Below are positions 48,147 through 57,452 of a DNA stretch of 64,000 bases, in pieces. Under the pieces are notes generated by a model. That model did no database searches. It was not told the origin of the DNA and worked only from the letters and a program-made list of their open reading frames with translations. The DNA is from Polaribacter sp. SA4-12. Its GTDB lineage: Bacteria > Bacteroidota > Bacteroidia > Flavobacteriales > Flavobacteriaceae. A program made the position numbers and the translations under genes. The stretch lies in assembly GCF_002163675.1 (NCBI RefSeq), contig NZ_CP019334.1, forward strand, positions 1,746,001-1,810,000, given 5' to 3'. Numbering within the stretch: position 1 is the stretch's first letter; every line of letters begins with the position of its first letter.

Positions 48147-50549
48147 ATGACTAGAAGAATTAAAAAAGTAGCAATAGTTGGCTCTGGAATTATGGGAAGC
48201 GGAATAGCTTGTCATTTTGCAAACATTGGAGTTGAAGTTCTATTATTGGACATTGTACCAAGAGAATTAAACGACAAGGAAAAAGCGAAAGGATTAACAC
48301 TCGAAGACAAAGTTGTAAGAAATCGTTTAGTAAATGATGCATTATCAGCTTCTCTTAAATCCAAACCTTCTCCTATTTATAATCAGAAATTTGCAAGTAG
48401 AATTACCACTGGTAATTTAGATGATGATATTGCAAAGGTTGCTGATGTAGATTGGATTATGGAAGTTGTTGTAGAACGATTAGATATTAAAAAAATCGTT
48501 TTTGAAAAGCTAGAAAAATACAGAACTCCTGGAACGATTATTTCTTCTAATACTTCTGGTATTCCTATTCAGTTTATGAATGAAGGAAGAAGTGAAGATT
48601 TTCAGAAGCATTTTGCAGTAACTCACTTTTTTAATCCACCAAGATATTTAAAACTTTTTGAAGTTGTTCCTGGTCCAGGTTGTAAACAAGAAGTTACAGA
48701 CTTCTTAATGATGTATGGTGAAAAATTCTTAGGTAAAACTTCTGTTTTAGCTAAAGATACTCCTGCATTTATAGGAAATAGAATTGGAATTTTCGGAATT
48801 CAATCTTTATTTCATCAAGTAAAAGAATTAGGTTTAACAGTAGAAGAAGTTGATAAATTAACAGGACCAGTTATTGGTCGTCCAAAATCAGCAACTTTTA
48901 GAACTGTAGATGTTGTTGGTTTAGATACTCTAGTACATGTTGCTAATGGTATTTATGAAAACTGCCCTGATGATGAAGCTCACGAACTTTTCAAGTTACC
49001 AGGTTTCATCAACACAATGATGGAAAACAAATGGTTAGGAAGTAAAACCGGACAAGGTTTTTACAAAAAGACTGTTGTTGATGGCAAAAAAGAAATCTTA
49101 ACATTAGATTTAGAAACTTTAGAGTATCGTTCTAAAAAACGTGCCAAATTTGCAACTTTAGAACTTACGAAAACGATTGATAAGCCAATTGACAGATTTA
49201 AAATTTTAGTTGGCGGAAAAGATAAAGCAGGTGAATTCTATAGAAAAAACTTTGCAGCAATGTTTGCTTATGTTCAAAATAGAATTCCAGAAATTTCTGA
49301 TGAGCTTTATAAGATAGATGATGCAATGAAAGCTGGTTTTGGTTGGGAAAATGGTCCTTTCGAAATCTGGGATGCAGTTGGTATAGAAAAAGGAATCGAA
49401 TTAATGAAAGCTGAAGGTAAGGAACCTGCAACTTGGGTAACAGAAATGTTAGCTTCTGGTGTAACTTCTTTCTATTCAGTAAAAGAAGGAGCAACTCATT
49501 TTTATGACATTCCTTCTAAATCTCAAACGAAGAAACCTGGTCAAGAATCATTTATTATTTTAGATAACATTAGAAAATCAAACGAAGTTTGGAAAAACTC
49601 TGGTGTTGTAATTGAAGATATTGGAGATGGAATTTTAAATTTAGAATTCCAATCTAAAATGAATACAATTGGTGGCGATGTTTTATCAGGAGTTAACAAA
49701 GCAATTGATTTAGCTCAAAAAGATTTTCAAGGTTTGGTTATTGGTAATCAAGCAGCAAACTTTTCTGTTGGAGCAAATATTGGTATGATTTTTATGATGG
49801 CTGTAGAGCAAGAATATGATGAATTAAATTATGCTATTAAATATTTCCAAGATACAATGATGCGCATGCGTTATTCATCAATACCAACAATTTCTGCTCC
49901 TCATGGAATGGCTTTAGGTGGTGGTTGTGAAATTTCTTTACACGCAGATAAAGTTGTTGCAGCAGCAGAAACTTATATGGGATTAGTAGAATTTGGAGTT
50001 GGTGTAATTCCAGGTGGTGGTGGTTCTAAAGAAATGGCCTTAAGAGCATCAGATTCTTTTAGAAAAGGAGATGTTGAGCTAAACATTTTACAAGAAAACT
50101 TTTTAACTATTGGTATGGCAAAAGTATCTACTTCTGCACATGAAGCATTCGATTTAGGCTTACTTCAAAAAGGAAAAGATATTGTTGTTGTCAATAAAGA
50201 CAGACAAATAGCTACTGCAAAAGCACACGCTAAATTAATGGCAGAAAGTGGTTATACACAACCTGCAAAACGTAACGATGTTAAGGTTTTAGGTAAACAA
50301 GCTTTAGGAATGTTTTTAGTAGGAACAGATTCTATGAAAGACTCTAAATACATTAGTGAACACGATATGAAAATCGCGAATAAATTAGCTTATGTAATGG
50401 CTGGTGGAGATTTATCTGAACCAACAATGGTTACAGAACAATATCTATTAGACTTAGAAAGAGAAGCGTTTTTATCACTTTGTACAGAACATAAAACGTT
50501 AGAAAGAATTCAACACATGTTAAAAACTGGTAAACCTTTAAGAAACTAA
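48147..50549 (+). CDS. fadN: 3-Hydroxyacyl-CoA dehydrogenase/enoyl-CoA hydratase, FadN type
   Basis: An 800-residue two-activity enzyme of fatty acid beta-oxidation. Unlike FadB of E. coli, the dehydrogenase comes first: NAD motif VGSGIMGSGIA (11-21), then HFFNPPRYLKLFEVVPG, and a second HADH C-domain. The enoyl-CoA hydratase domain is at the end, with the oxyanion loop GMALGGGCEIS and the glutamate in GLVEFGVGVIPGGGG (~610-625). This order and size match FadN (YusL) of Bacillus subtilis. It is followed by thiolase after four bases, forming the same fadN-fadA-fadE order as in Bacillus. Confidence 0.94.
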   Translation: MTRRIKKVAIVGSGIMGSGIACHFANIGVEVLLLDIVPRELNDKEKAKGLTLEDKVVRNRLVNDALSASLKSKPSPIYNQKFASRITTGNLDDDIAKVADVDWIMEVVVERLDIKKIVFEKLEKYRTPGTIISSNTSGIPIQFMNEGRSEDFQKHFAVTHFFNPPRYLKLFEVVPGPGCKQEVTDFLMMYGEKFLGKTSVLAKDTPAFIGNRIGIFGIQSLFHQVKELGLTVEEVDKLTGPVIGRPKSATFRTVDVVGLDTLVHVANGIYENCPDDEAHELFKLPGFINTMMENKWLGSKTGQGFYKKTVVDGKKEILTLDLETLEYRSKKRAKFATLELTKTIDKPIDRFKILVGGKDKAGEFYRKNFAAMFAYVQNRIPEISDELYKIDDAMKAGFGWENGPFEIWDAVGIEKGIELMKAEGKEPATWVTEMLASGVTSFYSVKEGATHFYDIPSKSQTKKPGQESFIILDNIRKSNEVWKNSGVVIEDIGDGILNLEFQSKMNTIGGDVLSGVNKAIDLAQKDFQGLVIGNQAANFSVGANIGMIFMMAVEQEYDELNYAIKYFQDTMMRMRYSSIPTISAPHGMALGGGCEISLHADKVVAAAETYMGLVEFGVGVIPGGGGSKEMALRASDSFRKGDVELNILQENFLTIGMAKVSTSAHEAFDLGLLQKGKDIVVVNKDRQIATAKAHAKLMAESGYTQPAKRNDVKVLGKQALGMFLVGTDSMKDSKYISEHDMKIANKLAYVMAGGDLSEPTMVTEQYLLDLEREAFLSLCTEHKTLERIQHMLKTGKPLRN

Positions 50550-50553
50550 AATT

Positions 50554-51747
50554 ATGAGCAAACAAGCATATATAGTAAAAGCATATAGAACAGCAGTTGC
50601 AAAAGCTCCAAAAGGTGTTTTTCGTTTTAAACGTGCAGATGAGTTGGGTGCAGAAACCATTCAACACATGATGAAAGAATTACCAAATTTAGACGTAAAG
50701 CGTATAGATGATGTAATTGTAGGTAACGCAATGCCAGAAGGTTCTCAAGGATTAAACATGGCACGTTTTATTTCTTTAATAGGATTAAATTCTGTGGATG
50801 TTCCAGGAGTTACCGTAAATCGTTTTTGTTCTTCAGGTTTAGAAACAATTGCAATGGCAGCAGCTAAAATTCAAGCAGGAATGGCTAGTTGTATTATTGC
50901 AGGTGGAGCAGAAAGTATGAGTTCTGTACCAATGACTGGTTTTAAACCAGAATTGAATTATGACACAATTAAAGATGGTCATGCAAATTATTATTGGGGA
51001 ATGGGAAATACTGCAGAAGCAGTTGCTAATCAATTCAACGTTTCTAGAAAAGACCAAGATGAATTTGCCTTTAACTCTCATATGAAAGCTTTAAAAGCAC
51101 AAGCAGAAAATCGTTTTCAAGATCAAATTGTTCCTATTGAAGTGGAACAAACTTATCTAGATGAAAATGGAAAGAAAGCAACAAGAAAATATACAGTAAC
51201 TAAAGATGAAGGTCCTAGAAAAGGAACTTCAATTGAAGCTTTAAATAAATTACGTGCAGTATTTGCTGCAGGAGGAAGTGTTACTGCGGGTAATTCATCT
51301 CAAATGAGTGATGGAGCAGCTTTTGTAATGGTAATGAGCGAAGAGATGGTGAAAGAATTAAATCTAGAGCCAATTGCAAGAGTCGTAAATTATGCTGCAG
51401 CTGGTGTAGAGCCAAGAATTATGGGAATTGGTCCTGTTGCTGCAATACCAAAGGTTTTAAAACAAGCAGGATTACAACAAAGTGATATCGATTTAATTGA
51501 ATTGAATGAAGCTTTTGCTTCTCAATCTTTAGCAGTAATGCGTGAGTTAGATTTAAATCAAGAAATTGTAAATGTAAATGGAGGTGCCATTGCATTAGGA
51601 CATCCTTTAGGTTGTACAGGAGCAAAATTATCTGTACAATTATTTGATGAAATGCGTAAACGTGACATGAAAAACAAATACGGAATGGTAACAATGTGTG
51701 TAGGTACAGGACAAGGTGCTGCAGGTGTTTTCGAATTCTTAAGTTAA
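50554..51747 (+). CDS. fadA: Acetyl-CoA acyltransferase (thiolase)
   Basis: A 397-residue 3-ketoacyl-CoA thiolase that releases acetyl-CoA in the last step of beta-oxidation. The nucleophile Cys92 is in [11 protein letters not shown], His350 in [10 protein letters not shown] and the acid-base Cys382 in TMCVGTGQG. Length and motifs fit the degradative class. It lies between fadN and the acyl-CoA dehydrogenase in one operon. Confidence 0.96.
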   Translation: MSKQAYIVKAYRTAVAKAPKGVFRFKRADELGAETIQHMMKELPNLDVKRIDDVIVGNAMPEGSQGLNMARFISLIGLNSVDVPGVTVNRFCSSGLETIAMAAAKIQAGMASCIIAGGAESMSSVPMTGFKPELNYDTIKDGHANYYWGMGNTAEAVANQFNVSRKDQDEFAFNSHMKALKAQAENRFQDQIVPIEVEQTYLDENGKKATRKYTVTKDEGPRKGTSIEALNKLRAVFAAGGSVTAGNSSQMSDGAAFVMVMSEEMVKELNLEPIARVVNYAAAGVEPRIMGIGPVAAIPKVLKQAGLQQSDIDLIELNEAFASQSLAVMRELDLNQEIVNVNGGAIALGHPLGCTGAKLSVQLFDEMRKRDMKNKYGMVTMCVGTGQGAAGVFEFLS

Positions 51748-51771
51748 TAACAAAATTAAAAAATCAAAAAA

Positions 51772-53568
51772 ATGGCAGATTTATTAAGAGGTGGACAATT
51801 CCTTGTAAAAGAAACTAACTGTGAAGACGTTTTTACTCCAGAAGATTTTACTGAGGAACAACAAATGATGAAAGAAGCAGTGATGGAATTTAATGAAAGA
51901 GAAATCATTCCTCATAAAGCTCGTTTTGAAGCAAAAGATTATGCTCTTACAGAAGATGTAATGCGTAAAGCTGGTGAATTAGGTTTTTTAGGAGTTGCTG
52001 TTCCTGAAGCTTATGGAGGATTAGGAATGGGATTTGTTTCTACACTTTTAACTTGTGATTATATATCTAGTGGAACAGGTTCTTTTAGTACTGCTTTTGG
52101 TGCACATACAGGAATTGGAACAATGCCAATTACATTATATGGAACCGAAGAACAAAAACAAAAATATGTTCCTAAATTAGCTACTGGTGAGTGGTTTGGC
52201 GCATATTGTTTAACAGAACCAGGTGCTGGTTCTGATGCAAATTCAGGAAAAACTACTGCAGAATTATCTGCTGATGAAAAATCATACAAAATTAACGGTC
52301 AAAAAATGTGGATCTCAAACGCAGGTTTCTGTCGTTTAATGATTGTTTTTGCCCGTATTGAAGGAGATAAAAACATTACAGGATTTATTGTTGAGTTTGA
52401 TAAAGAAAATCCAAATGGAATTACTTTAGGTGAAGAAGAACATAAATTAGGTATTCGTGCTTCCTCTACAAGACAAGTCTTTTTTAATGATACTGTTGTA
52501 TCTGCAGATAATATGTTAGCAGGTCGTGGTGAAGGTTTTAAAATTGCCATGAATGCATTAAATGTTGGACGTATAAAATTAGCTGGAGCATGTTTAGATT
52601 CTCAACGTAGAATTATTTCTCATGCTGTAAATTATGCTAACGCACGTAAACAATTTAAAACTCCTATTTCAGATTTCGGAGCTATTAAAGTAAAATTAGC
52701 AGAAATGACTGCCAATGCTTATGTTGGTGAATCTGCTACTTATAGATCTGCAAAAGATATTGAAGATAGAATTGCTTTAAGGGTTGCAGCAGGAAATACA
52801 CATCAAGAAGCGGAATTAAAAGGTGTTGAAGAATATGCCATTGAATGTTCAATATTAAAAGTTGCTGTTTCTGAAGATGTACAAAGTTGTGCCGATGAAG
52901 GAATTCAAATTTTTGGTGGAATGGGATTCTCTGAGGAAACTCCTATGGAATCTGCTTGGAGAGATGCTAGAATTGCTCGCATTTATGAAGGTACAAATGA
53001 AATCAATAGAATGCTTTCAGTTGGAATGTTAATTAAAAAAGCAATGAAAGGACATGTAGATTTATTAGGCCCAGCAACAGAGGTTGCAAATAGTTTAATG
53101 GGAATACCTTCTTTTGATACTCCAGATTTTTCAGCATTGTTTTCTGAAGAAAAACTGATGATTTCTAAAATGAAAAAGACATTCTTAATGGTTGCTGGTG
53201 CAGCACTTCAAAAATATGGTCCAGAAATTGAAAAACATCAACAGTTATTAATTGCTGCTTCAGATATTTTAATTGAAATCTATATGGCAGAATCTGCAAT
53301 TTTAAGAACTGAGAAAAATGCAAAACGTTTTGGAGAAGATTCTCAATCAGTGCAAATTGCAATGTCTAAATTATACTTATATCACGCTGTAGATATTATT
53401 GAAGAGAAAGGAAAGGAAAGTATTATTTCTTTCGCTGAAGGTGATGAACAACGTATGATGTTAATGGGCTTAAAACGTTTTACTAAATATGCAAACTATC
53501 CAGATATTGTAGATTTACGTAACGAAATAGCAGAAAAAGTAAAAGCAGAAAACAAATACTGCTTCTAA
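51772..53568 (+). CDS. fadE: Acyl-CoA dehydrogenase, long FadE/VLCAD type
   Basis: A 598-residue FAD enzyme that makes the trans-2-enoyl-CoA in the first step of beta-oxidation. The catalytic core (~30-420) shows TEPGAGSDA, KMWISNAGFC and RIYEGTNEINRML with the base Glu. A C-terminal extension of ~180 residues (ALLFSEEK to the end) is as in VLCAD and Bacillus FadE, and helps with long chains or membrane contact. Last gene of the operon; terminator at 53698. An electron transfer flavoprotein must be encoded elsewhere. Confidence 0.93.
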   Translation: MADLLRGGQFLVKETNCEDVFTPEDFTEEQQMMKEAVMEFNEREIIPHKARFEAKDYALTEDVMRKAGELGFLGVAVPEAYGGLGMGFVSTLLTCDYISSGTGSFSTAFGAHTGIGTMPITLYGTEEQKQKYVPKLATGEWFGAYCLTEPGAGSDANSGKTTAELSADEKSYKINGQKMWISNAGFCRLMIVFARIEGDKNITGFIVEFDKENPNGITLGEEEHKLGIRASSTRQVFFNDTVVSADNMLAGRGEGFKIAMNALNVGRIKLAGACLDSQRRIISHAVNYANARKQFKTPISDFGAIKVKLAEMTANAYVGESATYRSAKDIEDRIALRVAAGNTHQEAELKGVEEYAIECSILKVAVSEDVQSCADEGIQIFGGMGFSEETPMESAWRDARIARIYEGTNEINRMLSVGMLIKKAMKGHVDLLGPATEVANSLMGIPSFDTPDFSALFSEEKLMISKMKKTFLMVAGAALQKYGPEIEKHQQLLIAASDILIEIYMAESAILRTEKNAKRFGEDSQSVQIAMSKLYLYHAVDIIEEKGKESIISFAEGDEQRMMLMGLKRFTKYANYPDIVDLRNEIAEKVKAENKYCF

Positions 53569-53697
53569 AAATCTCTTGATGTCAAATTGAGTTTGTTCGT
53601 TTTTTTTTAAACCATTATTCAAACTCAACTGACAATCAAAATATTAAAGGTTAATCATAAACATTTAAGTTTTTGGTTATAGTTAGTTGTTTTATTT

Positions 53698-53727
53698 AAA
53701 ACCCCATCATTTTAATGATGGGGTTTT
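53698..53727 (+). terminator. Terminator of the beta-oxidation operon
   Basis: AAACCCCATCATT/AATGATGGGGTTT with a T run; strong GC stem. Confidence 0.85.
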
Positions 53728-53749
53728 TGTTTATTATTTTTTAATAAGG

Positions 53750-53761
53750 TGACTAAGGTCA
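53750..53761. promoter_or_regulatory. CRP/FNR-like dyad before the 53.8-kb group
   Basis: TGACTAAGGTCA, i.e. TGAC-N4-GTCA, the same form as the acetate transporter site. A weak -7 box, TATGGTTG, is at 53788-53795, 32.5 bases from the dyad centre. Confidence 0.4.
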
Positions 53762-53828
53762 TTTTAATTCTCTTAAAAAAACATTAATATGGTTGCTGTG
53801 TAGTATCATTAATAAAACACGAGCAATT

Positions 53829-54041
53829 ATGAAAAATCTTCAAAAAATTTTAACTCAAATCACACAGCTCACTACTAATATTGAAACTAATTACCCAGAG
53901 TTATATAGATTCTTAGATGAAAACCCTATGACAATTCCTTCAATGAATCATCCTCACATAGACTCTAAAGTGATGCAAGATTATCTAGAAAGTTTAAAAC
54001 AATTATTACATCATCATTTAGAAACACACAAAGCAAAATAG
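53829..54041 (+). CDS. Small hypothetical protein
   Basis: A 70-residue protein, mostly helical, with a His-rich tail (LKQLLHHHLETHKAK). The start is the ATG at 53829 (MKNLQKILTQITQLTTNIET). It begins a run of genes on the same strand (ArsC-like, phosphatase, 55339, UbiB), 25 bases before the ArsC-like gene. The His cluster might bind metal; no family is recognised. Confidence 0.65.
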   Translation: MKNLQKILTQITQLTTNIETNYPELYRFLDENPMTIPSMNHPHIDSKVMQDYLESLKQLLHHHLETHKAK

Positions 54042-54066
54042 TTAGAACAATTAAAAAATTAATATC

Positions 54067-54432
54067 ATGGGAGAAATAGCTACATCAGAAAAACAAATTA
54101 CATTGTTTTATAGTTCAAAATCTGTGAGAGCAAAACAAACATTGGCTTATGCTAAAGCAGAAGGTTTGCCTATTCTAGAAATTGATATTTTAAAAACAAA
54201 AATAACAGGAACTCAAATTATTGAACTTGCTGATAGATTACACATTAATGTAGTAGACTTGGTAAACCAAGAACACCCTGCATATAAATCAAAATTTCAA
54301 TCTCATGATTTATCTACAAATGATTGGATTAAAATGATACAAAACAATCCTGAAATAATGAAACAACCTATTGCTTTACGTGGAGATATTACCATTTTAG
54401 TAGAAACTCCTACAGATATTATTAAAATATAA
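54067..54432 (+). CDS. ArsC/Spx-like protein lacking the active-site cysteine
   Basis: A 121-residue thioredoxin-fold protein related to ArsC/YffB/Spx. The stretch LFYSSKSVRAKQTLAYAK aligns with the ArsC motif region (YHNPRCSKSRQTL), but the catalytic Cys is replaced by Ser19 and the whole protein has no Cys. The later ArsC landmark PIALRGD (with the family Arg) is kept. It therefore cannot be a reductase of the normal type and may work as a binding or regulatory protein, as Spx does. It abuts the phosphatase gene (stop TAA then ATG). Confidence 0.78.
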   Translation: MGEIATSEKQITLFYSSKSVRAKQTLAYAKAEGLPILEIDILKTKITGTQIIELADRLHINVVDLVNQEHPAYKSKFQSHDLSTNDWIKMIQNNPEIMKQPIALRGDITILVETPTDIIKI

Positions 54433-55248
54433 ATGAAAAATAAAATTCTTATTTCTCTTTTTACATTTATAATATGTGTTGGATGTAAATCACAGGTAAC
54501 TCAAATTAAACCAGAAAACACAAGAGGAGTTCCTGTTAAGGAGCATATAATACAAGCTTTATTATGGCAACAAAATGCTGCAGAATACAAAGCATTAACA
54601 TACCAAGCCTATAATTTAGCACAATTTCAATTAGACAAAATTCTTACTAAAAATACATTTAAAAAACCAATTGCTATTGTTACAGACATTGATGAAACTG
54701 TGCTAGATAATAGTCCTTACAGCGGAAAACAAGTAGAATTAGATGAAAACTATTCTTCTTTAAGATGGACTGAATGGGTAAATAAGAAAAAAGCTGGAGT
54801 TATTCCTGGAGCTTTATCGTTTTTTAAATATGCTAAAAGTAAGGGAGTTGAAATATTTTATATTTCTAACAGATCATCAAAACAAACAAAAGAAACAATT
54901 GAAAATTTAAAATTAAAAGGATTTCCTTTTGCAGATGAATCTCATGTAATTTTGAAAAACAGTAACAGTGAAAAAGAAACTAGAAGAAATTATGTTAGAA
55001 AAACGCATGAAATAGTATTGTTTCTTGGTGATAATTTATCTGATTTTTCATCAATATTTGAAAACCGTTCTACAATTCAAAGAAATAAAAGTGTAGATAG
55101 TTTAAAAACTCTTTTTGGAAAAAAATATATCGTTTTTCCTAACCCAATTTATGGAGATTGGGAAACAAAAGGTATTTTAGAAGGTAAATATAAATGGACA
55201 GATTTTCAAAAAGATTCTATTCGTCATAAAAAAATACTTTCTTATTAA
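54433..55248 (+). CDS. Acid phosphatase/5'-nucleotidase, lipoprotein e(P4) type
   Basis: A 271-residue HAD-superfamily (DDDD) phosphatase. The lipoprotein signal ends ICVGC (Cys18). The nucleophile motif is TDIDETVLDNS, with the first two Asp in DIDET; other motifs are ISNRSSK and FLGDNLSDF. Members act at the outer membrane or in the periplasm on nucleoside monophosphates, including NMN for NAD uptake in Haemophilus. It starts directly at the stop of the ArsC-like gene. Confidence 0.9.
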   Translation: MKNKILISLFTFIICVGCKSQVTQIKPENTRGVPVKEHIIQALLWQQNAAEYKALTYQAYNLAQFQLDKILTKNTFKKPIAIVTDIDETVLDNSPYSGKQVELDENYSSLRWTEWVNKKKAGVIPGALSFFKYAKSKGVEIFYISNRSSKQTKETIENLKLKGFPFADESHVILKNSNSEKETRRNYVRKTHEIVLFLGDNLSDFSSIFENRSTIQRNKSVDSLKTLFGKKYIVFPNPIYGDWETKGILEGKYKWTDFQKDSIRHKKILSY

Positions 55249-55268
55249 ATAATCAATTTTATCAAAAA

Positions 55269-55280
55269 TGATTCACATCA
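55269..55280. promoter_or_regulatory. FNR-like dyad before gene 55339
   Basis: TGATTCACATCA, i.e. TGAT-N4-ATCA. It lies 59 bases before the next start codon. No good -7 box is at the expected spacing. Confidence 0.3.
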
Positions 55281-55338
55281 TTTTCATACTACCTATAATT
55301 TCAGATATTTAGATATAAGTTTTTAAATATTTATTATT

Positions 55339-55725
55339 ATGGAAGAGATCCTTATTTACAACTCAAATATGCATTTTGAACATCTACAATGGAAAGAAGA
55401 ACTTTCTTTTTGGAATGATGAATTAAAGTTTTTTAACGACAAAATAAATGAACTAATAAAACGCGGAGCAAACAAAAATGTCCTTGCTAAACTAGCACAT
55501 TATCAAAACGAATTTATACTTCATATAACAATTATGGGGATTATACATGGAGGTATAGAAGAGCTTGAAATTAAAATTGCTACACAAAGTGAAGAAAACA
55601 CAAGTGCATTCGATAAAAAAATGATAAAAATACATGGTGATTTCAGAGTTAAATTTAAAAGACAAAGAAAAGTTTATTCTAATCTTAAGAAAAGTTTTTT
55701 TAGATTTATTAAAATATACATGTAA
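55339..55725 (+). CDS. Hypothetical helical protein
   Basis: A 128-residue, mostly helical cytosolic protein, rich in Lys, Glu and His/Trp at the N-terminus (MHFEHLQWKEELSFWNDELKF), with two long amphipathic helices joined by IMGIIHGGIEE. It resembles a small coiled-coil protein; no family is recognised. It is 17 bases before the GTG (41 before the ATG) of the UbiB-like gene and 90 after the phosphatase. The upstream FNR-like dyad suggests it may start a second transcript. Confidence 0.65.
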   Translation: MEEILIYNSNMHFEHLQWKEELSFWNDELKFFNDKINELIKRGANKNVLAKLAHYQNEFILHITIMGIIHGGIEELEIKIATQSEENTSAFDKKMIKIHGDFRVKFKRQRKVYSNLKKSFFRFIKIYM

Positions 55726-55766
55726 GTAAGGTATCGCTTCTGGTGCATTTAAAATTTCCTGATAAA

Positions 55767-57422
55767 ATGGGACTTAAAAGATATAATAAACTTTTTAGTG
55801 TACTTACAAAGTACGGCTTTAGGGATGTTATGGCTAATAAACAATTACAAAAACTTGTTCCAAATAGCTATCTAAAAGAGCATCCTGATACTCAAAAATC
55901 ACTTTCTTTTTCAACGTATGAACGCATTCGTATGGTTTTAGAAGAATTAGGTCCAACTTATGTAAAACTGGGTCAAATATTTAGTAATAGAGAAGATGTT
56001 TTACCACCAGACTTAATTAAAGAATTAGAAAAATTACAAGATCATGTTGCTACTCCAAATCATTTTAATATAAATGAAATTATTGAAAAAGAACTTAATA
56101 TTACAATTTCTGAGTATTTTAAATCAATAGATGCTACACCTATTGCTGCAGGATCACTTGCTCAAGTACATAAAGCACAACTAATAACTGGTGAAGTAGT
56201 GGCGCTTAAAATTCAGCGTCCGAATATTATAGAAATAATTGAAGCTGATATTTTGGTCATGAAACAAGTTGCCAAAAATTTAGTGAAATACAGCTATCAA
56301 GCCAAAGTTTTTCAGCCAATGCAAATTGTTGATACTTTTGAAAAAAGTATTAAAGAAGAGCTTCAGTTTTTAAGGGAAGTGAATAACATGAGTCGTTTTG
56401 CTAAGAATTTTGAAGGCAATGAAATTATCTATGTTCCAAAAGTGTATACCTCTTTGTGTACAGATAAAATTATCTGTATGGAGTTTATAAACGGTATAAA
56501 AATATCGGAAAAGGACATTTTAAATTCCATGAATTTAGACCCTAGAATTGTTGCAAAAGTTGGTGTAGATTTATACTTGCAACAAGTATTAGATTTTGGT
56601 TTTTTTCATGCAGACCCTCATCCAGGTAATATTTTTATCATTCCAAAAACTGGGCAGATTTGTTTTATAGATTTTGGCATGATGGGAACTATTGTGCCAG
56701 AAGACAAAGATGCTTTAGGTGATTTTCTTCTTTGTTTTCTTAAAAAAGACATTAAAAAAATTATCCCAATTATAGAAAAAATTGCAGTAAAAACTGATAT
56801 TTCTGATTATAAAAAACTGGAATACGATTTGTATGAGTTAATTGATGGTGTTAGTAATAGGTCTTTAGGTAACATAAAATTAGGAGACACATTAACAAAG
56901 TTTAAAAGAGTTATGTATAATAATAAGATAGTTTTACCACATTTTTTATATATGCTTATAAGGGCTTTAATAATTATTGAAGGTGTAGGTCTTAAACTAG
57001 ATCCAGAATTTAATATAACAGAGAACTTACAACCTTATATTGCTAAGATCACAAGAAAACGATTCAGCTTAAAAAAACTGTTTAAAAAGAATTTAACTCG
57101 TTTTCAAAACGTGAGTAATCTTGTAGATAACCTTCCTGATGATATTGATACAATTCTTAAGAAAATTAAAGAAGGAAAACTAGTTATAATTCATGAACAT
57201 AAAGGGCTTAAAAAGTTTCAAAAAGCAACTACCACAGCAGTAAATCGTTTAGTTTTTGCTATTATCATCGCTGCTTTATCTATTGGTTCTTCAATTTTAG
57301 TTATTGCAAAAATGCCACCTTTAATTAAGGGTGTTCCTCTTTTAGGGGTTTTAGGTTTTTTATTATCAGCAATATTGGGTCTTTATATTATATTTTCAAT
57401 ATTTAAGAAAAATAATTTTTAA
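55767..57422 (+). CDS. ABC1/UbiB/AarF-family atypical kinase
   Basis: A 551-residue protein-kinase-like ATPase of the UbiB family, tied to quinone and membrane-lipid homeostasis. The KxGQ motif is VKLGQIFSNREDVLP (near 70), the Ala-rich loop is PIAAGSLAQVHKAQL, VALKIQRP has the ATP lysine, FHADPHPGNIF is the catalytic loop and DFGMMG the metal-binding motif. Two hydrophobic segments end the protein. The ATG at 55767 was chosen; a GTG at 55743 would add eight residues. Flavobacteria make menaquinone, so the ubiquinone role cannot be copied directly. Confidence 0.9.
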   Translation: MGLKRYNKLFSVLTKYGFRDVMANKQLQKLVPNSYLKEHPDTQKSLSFSTYERIRMVLEELGPTYVKLGQIFSNREDVLPPDLIKELEKLQDHVATPNHFNINEIIEKELNITISEYFKSIDATPIAAGSLAQVHKAQLITGEVVALKIQRPNIIEIIEADILVMKQVAKNLVKYSYQAKVFQPMQIVDTFEKSIKEELQFLREVNNMSRFAKNFEGNEIIYVPKVYTSLCTDKIICMEFINGIKISEKDILNSMNLDPRIVAKVGVDLYLQQVLDFGFFHADPHPGNIFIIPKTGQICFIDFGMMGTIVPEDKDALGDFLLCFLKKDIKKIIPIIEKIAVKTDISDYKKLEYDLYELIDGVSNRSLGNIKLGDTLTKFKRVMYNNKIVLPHFLYMLIRALIIIEGVGLKLDPEFNITENLQPYIAKITRKRFSLKKLFKKNLTRFQNVSNLVDNLPDDIDTILKKIKEGKLVIIHEHKGLKKFQKATTTAVNRLVFAIIIAALSIGSSILVIAKMPPLIKGVPLLGVLGFLLSAILGLYIIFSIFKKNNF

Positions 57423-57452
57423 CTACTTTTCATTACTAAAAAATAAAACACG

